Origin: CAZWTD01 sp964637345
GTDB taxonomy: Bacteria > Patescibacteriota > Patescibacteriia > HK-STAS-PATE-3
NCBI GenBank assembly: GCA_964637345.1
Contig: CAZWTD010000006.1
Location: 1 to 46,069, forward strand
Direction: 5' to 3'
DNA: 46,069 nucleotides
In this document: positions 8,339 to 15,729 of the stretch, one piece after another
Position numbering within the stretch: position 1 is the stretch's first letter
Layout of the letters: the number at the start of each line of letters is the position of its first letter
Notes under the pieces: generated by a model
Database searches by the model: none
The model's input: only the letters and a program-made list of their open reading frames with translations
Told to the model about the DNA's origin: nothing
Translations under genes and position numbers: made by a program

Positions 8339-8342
8339 CTAC

Positions 8343-8371
8343 TTGCAAAAAATCTCGATCCGTGGTACATA
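8343..8371 (+). promoter_or_regulatory. promoter of the 8384-10225 gene
   Basis: TTGCAA, 17 bases, TACATA with an upstream TGG. The predicted start site is about 6 bases before the ATG, so the mRNA would be nearly leaderless. No SD is present. Confidence 0.65.
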
Positions 8372-8383
8372 GTCTAGTCATTT

Positions 8384-10225
8384 ATGAAGCGCCACCACTT
8401 TCACTACAGCCTGATTTTTCTCGCCGCGGCGGTTGCGGCTACGGTATTCCTCTGGCCCTACCAGCCGGATTCCCAGGAGAGCGAAGCCGCGAGCGGGTCC
8501 TTTCGACCTTTTGTTGTTGGACAAGGGGTTGAGCTGCATGCCCAGGGCATTGTGATTGGCGACGGGGAAGTCCTGCTCACCACGACGGCTGTTCGAAACG
8601 GAGCAACGACGTCAACCAAGCTCGACGCCTTTTTACGCGCGATGGAGCAGTCCTTCGACGCGCTCGAGTTTCGAATCCAGACCGATATTGAGACGCCCCG
8701 CCCGGAAACGACTGCGGTCGCGAACGCCTTTATCCAACGGGCACATGACTTTGGGTTAAAAGTTGGATTGAACTATTGGCGTTACCCAAGCACTCTCGTC
8801 GCTCCGTCAGAGTTCCAGGCTAAAAAACTTAATGACCAAGGCCGCCTCGTTGACGCGAGTCTCGAGGACGATGACGTGATTAATCAACATATCGATAAGG
8901 CGAATCCCGCCGCGCTCGAGTGGTTTGGTGAGCGATTGAGAATGGGAATAGCTACGGTCCCGAATTTCGATTTTGTTCTTGTCGTCGAAGATAAGGTTTC
9001 GAGTTGGGTGCAGTCTGACGAGTGGCCCCAGCGCGTCCGCTACTGGGACAGTCCGACCTACTCAGACGAAGCCCTTGAATCGTTTCGAGCCTATCAGGTT
9101 CTTCAAGGACGATCTCCGCGTCTCCTTCCAGTTGATCGAAGTGCCTTTGTTCGCTTTGGTCGGACGGAGCTTGCCGGGCCGAACGATGAACTTTGGACGC
9201 TCTGGTACGGTTGGCGCTTCGAGGTGTTTGCGAATTATTTGGCAACCATACGGGCGAGCGTTCGGGAGGTCCGCCCGGCTGCGCGGACGATGTTTATGTC
9301 CTGGCAGCGGACGATCGACGAAGCAGTTGCCGTCCGCGATAATGACTGGACAGCCTCGCAATGGAAGGTTGGGCTTGGTCGAGACATTGTCGAGAATGCG
9401 GTCTTCGGCGTCTCGGTCCGGACCTTAGCTCGTCGGAAGACGCTCGACGATTTTATTATCGAGTATGGAGAGGACGGAACGCGCTGGGGCTGGCCGATGA
9501 GTCTCAACCGCGCGAACACGCGCGATGTCCGGGCAGCGCTCCGGAATTCAGGAATTCGCTTCGGGACCTTTGTCCAGTTGTACAACTATTCCGATGGCCA
9601 GTCGGTTATCCCGGAGTTTGTTGTTGACTCTTTGAAGATGGCGCGGTCGTATTACGCGAAAACCGTTGTGGTGTATGATGTCGCGACCGTGTTTGAGCAA
9701 AGCAGCCGCTACAACGCGGAACTCACCGCCTATTGGCGCTATGCGGTTGCGCAAGATTTTATCGGTTTTGACAATCATCAGGTGATTACGACCATTCGGC
9801 GCGAGCTCCAGAAAGCCCGCGTACGACAACTGAACCTCGATCCAAATCGCCCAGGTCCGCCGGGGATGCCGTCAGGTATTGGAGCGTGGTACGACCGCAA
9901 CGGAACAATCTACGTAACCGGCGCGCTCGTGAAGAATCGCCTCGAGCCATTCTATGTTGTGACTGATCACTGGGACAACCCGCGTCGAACTCCGGAGAAT
10001 TGGTTTGAAGAAGCCCCTGACCGAGACTATATAACGATCGCGCGGCCTGATCTTCTTGGGAAACGTTTTCAAATCGTCGATCGCTACCAGCGTTGGGCGC
10101 CAATTGCTGAGACGCCCGGGATGTGTACGCTCAAAGGCATCATTTGCCGCCCGGGAACCTGGCTCATTTCTCCGGTTTCCTGGAAGACGATCAACTGGAA
10201 CGCCTTCGGTTGGCGGCCCTCGTAA
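8384..10225 (+). CDS. membrane-anchored or secreted TIM-barrel glycosidase-like protein
   Basis: 613 aa. An N-terminal hydrophobic segment (about residues 8-25, signal anchor or signal peptide) precedes a long alpha/beta region that reads as a glycosidase-type TIM barrel. Strands contain FGLKVGLNYW, a Leu-Val-Val-Glu-Asp stretch near residue 200 (candidate acidic catalytic residue) and a Trp-rich segment. It resembles GH42-like proteins in outline, but I cannot assign a family or substrate. A Cys-containing beta tail closes the protein. There is no SD, and codon use is mixed (many ATT, TTT, GTT), in clear contrast with the glycosidase-like gene just upstream. Convergent with the following minus-strand genes. 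Confidence 0.7.
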   Translation: MKRHHFHYSLIFLAAAVAATVFLWPYQPDSQESEAASGSFRPFVVGQGVELHAQGIVIGDGEVLLTTTAVRNGATTSTKLDAFLRAMEQSFDALEFRIQTDIETPRPETTAVANAFIQRAHDFGLKVGLNYWRYPSTLVAPSEFQAKKLNDQGRLVDASLEDDDVINQHIDKANPAALEWFGERLRMGIATVPNFDFVLVVEDKVSSWVQSDEWPQRVRYWDSPTYSDEALESFRAYQVLQGRSPRLLPVDRSAFVRFGRTELAGPNDELWTLWYGWRFEVFANYLATIRASVREVRPAARTMFMSWQRTIDEAVAVRDNDWTASQWKVGLGRDIVENAVFGVSVRTLARRKTLDDFIIEYGEDGTRWGWPMSLNRANTRDVRAALRNSGIRFGTFVQLYNYSDGQSVIPEFVVDSLKMARSYYAKTVVVYDVATVFEQSSRYNAELTAYWRYAVAQDFIGFDNHQVITTIRRELQKARVRQLNLDPNRPGPPGMPSGIGAWYDRNGTIYVTGALVKNRLEPFYVVTDHWDNPRRTPENWFEEAPDRDYITIARPDLLGKRFQIVDRYQRWAPIAETPGMCTLKGIICRPGTWLISPVSWKTINWNAFGWRPS

Positions 10226-10244
10226 CGATTTTTCCTGCGCCAGG

Positions 10245-10445
10245 TTAGAGTCCTAGGCTCGAGATGTCGAGCGTTTTGAGGTAGTAGGGAATTGCGAAGA
10301 GCAGGCCGATGAGCGGAAGAATAAAGAAGGCGAGCCCGAGAATGAGCGACCAGAAAAAGTACTTTCGTATCCGTTCAGACGATCGGTAGACTTCTTCGAG
10401 TTGCAGGTCCATTCGATCAAGTCGTTCTTTGAGTTCTTGGTCCAT
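10245..10445 (-). CDS. small membrane protein
   Basis: 66 aa starting MDQELKERLD. A charged N-terminal helix of about 35 residues (heptad-like, possible coiled coil) is followed by one or two transmembrane segments. An upstream ATG would add 11 residues but overlaps the preceding gene. It begins 4 bases after the stop of 10450-10848 and is last in a three-gene minus-strand unit. Function unknown. Confidence 0.65.
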   Translation of the reverse strand: MDQELKERLDRMDLQLEEVYRSSERIRKYFFWSLILGLAFFILPLIGLLFAIPYYLKTLDISSLGL

Positions 10446-10449
10446 AGAA

Positions 10450-10848
10450 TTACCGAAGGAAATCAAGATAGAAGCCAATGAGCAAAGCGATCGCAGATGA
10501 AGTGAAGATCACGATGTAGTTCCATTTTTCTTTTGACGATCGAAGCGTTCCGAAGACGTAACCCATCGCGGCTTTTTCGTCGGCGCTGAACGCGGAGCTC
10601 TCGCCTACGCGCTCAATGAGTCGGTAGCGCTCAATGAGACGCGCGCGCTTGGATGAGACATCGTAGCGGTGGAGGAAGTAGATGAAAAAACCAATCGTTC
10701 CGGAGTACCAGAAGATCTGAACGAGCGTTGGATTCAGCGAGTTCGCGATGACGATCATTCGATAGGCGAGGGTCGCGCAGATTCCAATGAAAAAGAAGAG
10801 GAGCCGGACCTTTTGGGAATGGGGACGGAAGTCGTTCTGGTCGCTCAT
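10450..10848 (-). CDS. membrane protein of unknown function
   Basis: 132 aa with three predicted transmembrane segments (about residues 16-33, 42-58 and 112-130) and a basic cytoplasmic loop between the second and third. Its ATG overlaps the TGA of the flavodoxin gene (ATGA), so the two are translationally coupled. No family recognised. Confidence 0.7.
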   Translation of the reverse strand: MSDQNDFRPHSQKVRLLFFFIGICATLAYRMIVIANSLNPTLVQIFWYSGTIGFFIYFLHRYDVSSKRARLIERYRLIERVGESSAFSADEKAAMGYVFGTLRSSKEKWNYIVIFTSSAIALLIGFYLDFLR

Positions 10849-11318
10849 CGTTGAACTGTAGAAAGGATTGATTCAGCCCAAGCTCGGATTCGGGCGTCCT
10901 GATTCGCTTGGTCGTTAAAGTACCCGAGGATTTTCAAGGGCCTCCCGATGAGATGCCCTTGAACCCTCTGCACGAGTGCTTCGAGATGATTGGCGGCGGC
11001 CGCGAGGTCGGTATAGAGGTGATCGCCAAGTCCGAACACGGCAAAAGAGCTTGAGCGAAAAGTTTTTCCCTTCAACCGTTCCGCAAACTTCGCCATGTGA
11101 AACTGGAGCTGACCCTCCAATCGTTTTCCGCTCTCAACATCTTCCCAGGTGCAGGATCCAAGGACAACGAGGTCGAAGCGTTTCAGCTCCTTTGGCGCAA
11201 CCGCGTCAGCTTGTTCGAGTCTAACTCGATGGCCCTTCGCTTCTGCAAGCTTCGCGAATTGTTTGGCAGCGAGGAGGGTGCCGCCGGAGTTCGTACCGTA
11301 GAGAATGAGAATCTTCAT
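10845..11318 (-). CDS. flavodoxin
   Basis: 157 aa, the normal length of a short-chain flavodoxin. The N-terminal strand and phosphate-binding loop read LILYGTNSGGT, the second FMN loop lies at VLGSCTWEDVESG, and FAVFGLGDHLY is the conserved third loop. It would bind FMN and carry electrons in the cytoplasm. It leads a unit with two small membrane proteins, so the partner redox step may be at the membrane. The start is supported by a promoter whose -10 lies 6 bases upstream, implying a leaderless mRNA. Confidence 0.88.
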   Translation of the reverse strand: MKILILYGTNSGGTLLAAKQFAKLAEAKGHRVRLEQADAVAPKELKRFDLVVLGSCTWEDVESGKRLEGQLQFHMAKFAERLKGKTFRSSSFAVFGLGDHLYTDLAAAANHLEALVQRVQGHLIGRPLKILGYFNDQANQDARIRAWAESILSTVQR

Positions 11319-11324
11319 AGGGCA

Positions 11325-11353
11325 AGTGTACGGGATTTTTTTCGAACTGTCAG
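11325..11353 (-). promoter_or_regulatory. promoter of the flavodoxin unit
   Basis: Read on the minus strand: CTGACA, 17 bases, TACACT, with the ATG 6 bases further on. It is divergent from the tRNA promoter just to the right. Confidence 0.75.
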
Positions 11354-11361
11354 CCTCACCC

Positions 11362-11390
11362 TTGCCAGAATGGCTAACAATCGGTACAAT
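11362..11390 (+). promoter_or_regulatory. promoter of tRNA-Asn
   Basis: TTGCCA, 17 bases, TACAAT, ending 54 bases before the mature tRNA. Confidence 0.8.
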
Positions 11391-11444
11391 GGCGACGCTT
11401 TATCGGCGCACTTTCGTTATTGAAAAGTTCCTTCTCCGTCTAGC

Positions 11445-11519
11445 TCCGGGGTAGCTCAGTGGTAGAGCAGGTGGCTGTTAACCACTTGGTCGCAGGTTCG
11501 ATCCCTGTCCCCGGAGCCA
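11445..11519 (+). tRNA. tRNA-Asn (GTT)
   Basis: The acceptor stem TCCGGGG pairs with CCCCGGA. A normal D arm, an anticodon loop CTGTTAA (anticodon GTT) and a T arm with GGTTCGATCC are present. Discriminator G is followed by an encoded CCA. Complete and unbroken. Confidence 0.97.
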
Positions 11520-11531
11520 GGCCGAGAAGCG

Positions 11532-11558
11532 TGAAACAAACACGGTCCTCCAGTCGTA
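11532..11558 (+). promoter_or_regulatory. ECF-type promoter 1 (sigma factor operon)
   Basis: TGAAAC (11532-11537), 15 bases, GTCGTA (11553-11558). The same two boxes at the same spacing recur at 12833 and 13446. The form matches known ECF promoters (AAC-type -35, CGT-type -10), and its position before the sigma gene suggests autoregulation. Confidence 0.88.
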
Positions 11559-11567
11559 TTTAAGGTA

Positions 11568-12134
11568 ATGGAGATGGAGCGAACGGTCCTTACGGATGAG
11601 CATCTGGCATTGCTGGCGCAAACGGGCGACAAGCCGGCCTTTGAAGTCCTCGTCAGCCGCTACTGGGAACGCCTTCTTCGGTATGCCCGGCGACTCCTCG
11701 CTGGTTCGAGTGACGCTGAAGATATTGTACAAGACGCGTTTTTAAAGGCCTTCATCAATATTCGGAGTTACCGGCCCTCCCGACGCTTTTCTCCCTGGAT
11801 CTACCGCGTTGTCCATAATACGCTCCTTGATCATGTAAAGTCCTTAAAGCGCGACCCCTTGCCGTTCTTTGATCCGGATGTGCTATTCCCGCACCCAGTG
11901 GCTCCGGACCGGCCGGACGATGATGCTGACCGTGCGCTTATCCGGAAGCTCCTTGATCGTCACCTGTCTGATCTTGATTCGAAGTATCGCGAGCCATTAG
12001 TGCTTCGGTACTACGACGATTTGTCTTACCGGGATATCGGGGACGTTCTCCGACTTCCAACAGGCACAGTCAGCGTTCGGATCAAGCGCGGGCTTGATCA
12101 ACTTCGTAAGCATCTTCCCTCAACTATCGTATGA
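11568..12134 (+). CDS. ECF-type RNA polymerase sigma factor
   Basis: 188 aa. Region 2 contains SSDAEDIVQDAFLKAF and the promoter-melting stretch through SPWIYRVVHN. Region 4 carries the helix-turn-helix YRDIGDVLRLPTGTVSVRIKRG. Regions 1 and 3 are absent, as in group 4 sigma factors. It should direct polymerase to the TGAAAC-N15-GTCGTA promoters, including its own. The ATG at 11568 falls about at the predicted transcription start; the in-frame ATG at 11574 is an alternative. The gene overlaps the next by 4 bases (ATGA). Confidence 0.93.
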   Translation: MEMERTVLTDEHLALLAQTGDKPAFEVLVSRYWERLLRYARRLLAGSSDAEDIVQDAFLKAFINIRSYRPSRRFSPWIYRVVHNTLLDHVKSLKRDPLPFFDPDVLFPHPVAPDRPDDDADRALIRKLLDRHLSDLDSKYREPLVLRYYDDLSYRDIGDVLRLPTGTVSVRIKRGLDQLRKHLPSTIV

Positions 12135-12832
12135 CTGAACAACAACCGCCAGCATCGCTTTTCGAACGAATGCAAGCCGCCTCAAAACGGATGCATTCCC
12201 GTTCGTATTTTTGGTTTCGTTCGGTTGGAGCTGGCGTCGGAGCTGTTCTGGTTGCTGCGCTCGCGGTGTTCATTTTTAGCGCGGTCGTTTTCCTCTGGCG
12301 CGAACGGGAACTTGGAGCTCTTCCGAATTTTGGATGGCGCGGCTTCTCGCTATTGCTTCATCACTTCCCCTGGGGCCTAACGATTGTTTTCCTTGTAAGC
12401 CTTGTTCTTCTCCTGGTGATGCTCTATCGCTGGACGCCAACCTATCGCTGGCCGGTAGTGCTCCTCGCCGCGTTTATCTTTCTCGCGTCTGCTACCTTTG
12501 GGTTTCTCGCGAGCCGCTCGACAGTCCACGGCGTTCTGGCGAATCGCGCAATTCGCGGCGAGCTCCCGGTGTTTGGAAGATTCTATCAGCCGCGCATCGA
12601 AGATGATCATGTGGTTATTGGCCACATTGTGGAAATTGGGAACGAAGAATGGTGGGTTCAGACTCGTGATGGCTCCGCGTTTACGGTTTTTATGACAGAT
12701 GACACCGCCTTTCCGGCTTCATACGAACCGATGGTGGGAGACCGTGTCATTATCATTGGCGACGAGTCGGGGAGCTCCATAACAGCCGATGTTTTTCGGC
12801 CACTCCCGCCTCCGCGGTATCGGCCTTGGTAG
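12131..12832 (+). CDS. membrane protein coupled to the ECF sigma gene, candidate anti-sigma factor
   Basis: 233 aa. A cytoplasmic N-terminal segment of about 27 residues precedes three or four transmembrane helices (to about residue 135) and a C-terminal beta-rich domain of about 80 residues that looks like a small beta-barrel. Translational coupling to the sigma gene is the usual arrangement for a membrane anti-sigma factor, but no zinc-binding anti-sigma motif is visible. If it is an anti-sigma factor, it is of a new kind. A sensor or envelope protein merely under sigma control is the alternative. The -35 of the next promoter starts at the base after its stop codon. Confidence 0.75.
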   Translation: MTEQQPPASLFERMQAASKRMHSRSYFWFRSVGAGVGAVLVAALAVFIFSAVVFLWRERELGALPNFGWRGFSLLLHHFPWGLTIVFLVSLVLLLVMLYRWTPTYRWPVVLLAAFIFLASATFGFLASRSTVHGVLANRAIRGELPVFGRFYQPRIEDDHVVIGHIVEIGNEEWWVQTRDGSAFTVFMTDDTAFPASYEPMVGDRVIIIGDESGSSITADVFRPLPPPRYRPW

Positions 12833-12859
12833 TGAAACAAAGCGGGCGTTTCAGTCGTA
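12833..12859 (+). promoter_or_regulatory. ECF-type promoter 2
   Basis: TGAAAC (12833-12838), 15 bases, GTCGTA (12854-12859): identical boxes and spacing to promoter 1. The start site would be near 12866, which excludes the ATG at 12863 and supports the start at 12899 for the next gene. Confidence 0.88.
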
Positions 12860-12898
12860 GGAATGAATACGACGCTGTTTTATTCTTCACGACTCTCT

Positions 12899-13360
12899 AT
12901 GAAACGAACTTTCTTGATTGCCCTTATGGCAATTACTGCGGTTGGCGCCCTTGTGGGCGCTTCAGTAAAAGCGGCTAGCGATACCGATGCGATCGAATCG
13001 TCGTCAAGCTCAACAACGACGAATGCTGCTCAGCACGCGGGTCCGCGTGGCATGGGACGAGGGCAGCATCTTGACGATATGGCCGAGCTGCTCGGTATCA
13101 CGGCTGATGAGTTGAAATCGAAGCTCGATGAGGGAAAGGAGTTCTACCAAATAGCGGTTGAGCATGGCGTAAGCTATTCAACGCTCATCGAGAAGAAAGA
13201 GGCTGCGGCGCAGACAAAGATCGACGAGATGGTGTCCTCAGGCTTTTTGACTGAGGCCCAGGGCCAGGCCATGCTTGAAAAGCTCAAAGCTTCAATTGAA
13301 GACGGGAGCCTCCTTGATCTTGGAGGACGTGGAGGGCATGGATTCGGTCCAATGTTCTAG
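12899..13360 (+). CDS. small secreted helical protein (DUF2680/YckD-like)
   Basis: 153 aa. A signal peptide (about 1-26, ending near Val-Lys-Ala-Ala), a Ser/Thr-rich spacer and a His/Gly segment lead to helical repeats of the form MAELLGITADELKSKLDEGK and IAVEHGVSYSTL. These resemble DUF2680/YckD-type exported proteins. It ends in a Gly/His-rich tail (GGRGGHGFGPMF) that could bind metal. It has its own ECF-type promoter and is followed by a terminator. As a regulon member it is a candidate envelope-stress effector, by analogy with small periplasmic stress proteins; that is inference. Confidence 0.78.
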   Translation: MKRTFLIALMAITAVGALVGASVKAASDTDAIESSSSSTTTNAAQHAGPRGMGRGQHLDDMAELLGITADELKSKLDEGKEFYQIAVEHGVSYSTLIEKKEAAAQTKIDEMVSSGFLTEAQGQAMLEKLKASIEDGSLLDLGGRGGHGFGPMF

Positions 13361-13387
13361 TCCGCTATCGGTATTCGTGATTGCCGT

Positions 13388-13420
13388 AACGACTCGGCCG
13401 GATTATCCGGCCGAGTCGTT
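13388..13420 (+). terminator. terminator hairpin after the DUF2680-like gene
   Basis: A perfect 15-bp stem (AACGACTCGGCCGGA and its complement) with a TTA loop. Only a weak T-rich tail (GGTTGTTC) follows. Confidence 0.8.
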
Positions 13421-13445
13421 GGTTGTTCGAAACTCATCGATCGGG

Positions 13446-13472
13446 TGAAACAAGCAGATACGGGGCGTCGTA
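13446..13472 (+). promoter_or_regulatory. ECF-type promoter 3 (ABC transporter operon)
   Basis: TGAAAC (13446-13451), 15 bases, GTCGTA (13467-13472), the third identical copy. It drives the permease-ATPase pair through a leader of about 160 nt. Confidence 0.88.
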
Positions 13473-13478
13473 CTACAA

Positions 13479-13642
13479 GTACAGCGTCGTTTGATTCGTA
13501 ACCACAACGCCCCTGAAGCATCCTTCGTAAGGTTCATTCTGACTCATCCGCTTCGCGGATGAACTTCATCCCCAACGCGCTGGTCTCGTCCTACCCCCTT
13601 CGGGCGAGGCCAGCGCGGCCTGTTTCCATAATTGTCTACACT
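13479..13642 (+). other. structured 5' leader of the ABC transporter operon
   Basis: Two clear hairpins lie between promoter 3 and the permease start: 13545-13561 (CATCCGC/GCGGATG, loop TTC) and 13577-13616 (GCGCTGG/CCAGCGC enclosing CTCG/CGAG and CCC-TTC-GGG). The permease frame is open from 13559, but the ATG there sits at the base of the first hairpin and would add 28 residues with no membrane-protein character. Confidence 0.55.
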
Positions 13643-15010
13643 ATGAACGCAGTTATGCGCGGAATTCGGAACGCGTTCCGTAATCCCCTTCGAACTATTC
13701 CCGTTATCAGTATTCTCGGAATAAGCCTCGGACTCGTTGTAGTAATGCTCGCTGCCCGAAGCGCTGTCGACAAGCGTATTGCTGAAGTGAAAGCCTCAGT
13801 AGGGAATACAATCACCGTCTCGCCGGCGGGCGCGCGTGGTTTTCTCGGCGGAGGCGAACCGTTAACAAACGATGCAATTTCTAAGGTCGCAGGAGTCGCG
13901 AACGTAACGGGCGTTGACGCAACAATTGATGCGCAGCTTGTTACTGACACGGATACGAATCTTCAGTCGCCGATTGAGGCGGGCACGCTGGGGAATCGTC
14001 AGGGTCGAGCCTTTCGAGTTGAGCTTCGCGGCGGATCGAGCGGGACGAGTTCGGCTAATGACGAAATGTCGGTCTTCACACCTCCAATCCAAGCCGTCGG
14101 AACAAACTCCGAGAGTTACGCAGGAGAGTTTATCGGAAGCAATGTAATGATAGAGTCAGGTTCGATGATTGATCCTGCTTCGGATGCAAATGAAGCAGTG
14201 GTCGGGAAGGCGCTCGCTGAGAAGAACACCTTGAGCGTTGGTTCGACCTTTACCGCATACAATACGACGATCACAGTTCGTGGAGTGTATGATGCAGGAA
14301 ATGATTTTGCGAACAACAGCGTCATCTTCCCGCTTTCGACACTTCAACGATTGTCCGATCAGTCCGGTCAGATTACCTCAATGGTTGCCCGAGTGAATTC
14401 GGTCGACAATCTCGCGACCGCAACAACGGCCGTTCAATCAGCTCTCGGTGACGCGGCCGATGTTACGTCTTCAGAAGAGTCGGTGCAGTCCGCAATCGAA
14501 CCGCTTGAGAATATTCGGACAATCGCGACGACAAGTCTCTTCGGCGCGCTCATCGCTTCAACGATTGTTACCTTGCTGACCATGGTGATCATCGTCCGCG
14601 AACGTCGTCGCGAGATCGCCGTTCTTAAGGCGATTGGGGCAGGGGACGGAAGGATTCTGACGCAGTTCATGACTGAATCTGTTTCCTTAACGCTGTGCGG
14701 AAGCGTGATTGCAACCGTTCTTGGTATTGCGTTTAGTAATCCGATCCTCGCTGCTTTGGTGAAATCAAATGCCGACGGGCCAACGTTCTCTGGTGGTCCT
14801 GGGGAGGGACCGGGGCGAGGAGCAATTGCTATTGCGGTCGGGGGTTTTCGTGCGGTCCGCGGAGCTGTTGAAAATGTAACGGCCGCAGTCGATCTCCAAT
14901 TAGTTCTCTACGGGCTCCTCGCAGCTCTTCTTGTTGCGGTGATCGGCTCTTCATTCCCAGCCTGGCTTATTTCAAAAATTCGGCCGGCCGAAGTACTTCG
15001 TAGCGAATAA
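13643..15010 (+). CDS. MacB/FtsX-type ABC transporter permease
   Basis: 455 aa from MNAVMRGIRN. Transmembrane helix 1 is at about residues 15-35, a large extracytoplasmic domain spans about 36-290 (MacB_PCD type), and three more helices lie in the C-terminal FtsX domain with the usual RERRREIAVLKAIGA coupling motif. A Gly-rich insertion (about 375-395) lies between the last helices. With the ATPase 4 bases downstream it forms a mechanotransmitting exporter of the MacB/LolCDE class. No MacA-like adaptor is seen here. ECF control suggests removal of antimicrobials or lipids under envelope stress. Confidence 0.88.
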   Translation: MNAVMRGIRNAFRNPLRTIPVISILGISLGLVVVMLAARSAVDKRIAEVKASVGNTITVSPAGARGFLGGGEPLTNDAISKVAGVANVTGVDATIDAQLVTDTDTNLQSPIEAGTLGNRQGRAFRVELRGGSSGTSSANDEMSVFTPPIQAVGTNSESYAGEFIGSNVMIESGSMIDPASDANEAVVGKALAEKNTLSVGSTFTAYNTTITVRGVYDAGNDFANNSVIFPLSTLQRLSDQSGQITSMVARVNSVDNLATATTAVQSALGDAADVTSSEESVQSAIEPLENIRTIATTSLFGALIASTIVTLLTMVIIVRERRREIAVLKAIGAGDGRILTQFMTESVSLTLCGSVIATVLGIAFSNPILAALVKSNADGPTFSGGPGEGPGRGAIAIAVGGFRAVRGAVENVTAAVDLQLVLYGLLAALLVAVIGSSFPAWLISKIRPAEVLRSE

Positions 15011-15014
15011 TCCT

Positions 15015-15689
15015 ATGCTGACTACTAAAAAGCTTACCCGTACCTTTATTACCCAAGGATCAACCGTTCATGCCGTTCGTGACGTCTCATTTTCCCTGGC
15101 TGAGGGCGAGCTCGTTGCGATCGTCGGGAAAAGCGGAAGTGGCAAGTCGACCCTTTTGGCGCTGCTTGGCGCGCTTGATGTTCCGAGCGATGGGGAAATT
15201 GCGGTCGGCGACCAGATTGTGACAAAGCTCCACGGCGGCGACCTGCTCCGTTACCGCCGATCAACCGTAGGTTTCGTGTTTCAGAATTACAATCTCGTGC
15301 CGAATTTGTCGGCGCTTGAGAATGTCATGCTCCCTTTGGAGTTCGCTGGAAAGCCCCACCGGAAAACACGAGCCGAACACCTCCTGCGCGAGGTAGGACT
15401 GACCGCAGATAAGATGCGGCGAACGCCTGGACGTCTCTCTGGCGGTGAACAGCAGCGCGTCGCGATCGCCCGCGCGCTCGCAAACGAGCCGAAACTCATT
15501 CTCGCGGATGAGCCGACCGGAAATCTTGATCAACAGACGAGCGCGACGATCGTCGATCTTCTTCGCGATCTCGCAAAAACCGAGAAGACGACGATCGTGG
15601 TCGTGACCCACGACCAGGCGATCGCGAGTCACGCCGACCGCATTTTCACCATCCAGGACGGACGACTCAGCGAAACGAAGCGCGCCTGA
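15015..15689 (+). CDS. MacB/LolD-type ABC transporter ATPase
   Basis: 224 aa, full length for a LolD/MacB nucleotide-binding domain. Walker A GKSGSGKS (about 38-45), Q-loop VFQNYNLVP, signature LSGGEQQR, Walker B LILADEP followed by TGNLDQ, and H-loop VVTHD are all present. It powers the permease encoded directly upstream; a 4-base gap shows one operon. No terminator-like hairpin is obvious before the dsbB promoter. Confidence 0.93.
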   Translation: MLTTKKLTRTFITQGSTVHAVRDVSFSLAEGELVAIVGKSGSGKSTLLALLGALDVPSDGEIAVGDQIVTKLHGGDLLRYRRSTVGFVFQNYNLVPNLSALENVMLPLEFAGKPHRKTRAEHLLREVGLTADKMRRTPGRLSGGEQQRVAIARALANEPKLILADEPTGNLDQQTSATIVDLLRDLAKTEKTTIVVVTHDQAIASHADRIFTIQDGRLSETKRA

Positions 15690-15694
15690 TTCTG

Positions 15695-15723
15695 TTGTCC
15701 AGGTTGGAACAGTCCGCTATACT
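15695..15723 (+). promoter_or_regulatory. promoter of dsbB-like gene
   Basis: TTGTCC, 17 bases, TATACT, with the ATG 6 bases after the -10. The mRNA should be leaderless. Confidence 0.8.
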
Positions 15724-15729
15724 GCGCTC

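Noticed and set aside
11478..11732. Minus-strand ORF ending GQGSNLRPSG
   Set aside because: Antisense translation of tRNA-Asn, a common artefact.
13559..13642. ATG at 13559 as the start of the ABC permease
   Set aside because: It lies at the base of a hairpin, adds residues with no membrane-protein character, and later ATGs at 13643 and 13655 sit directly before the first helix.
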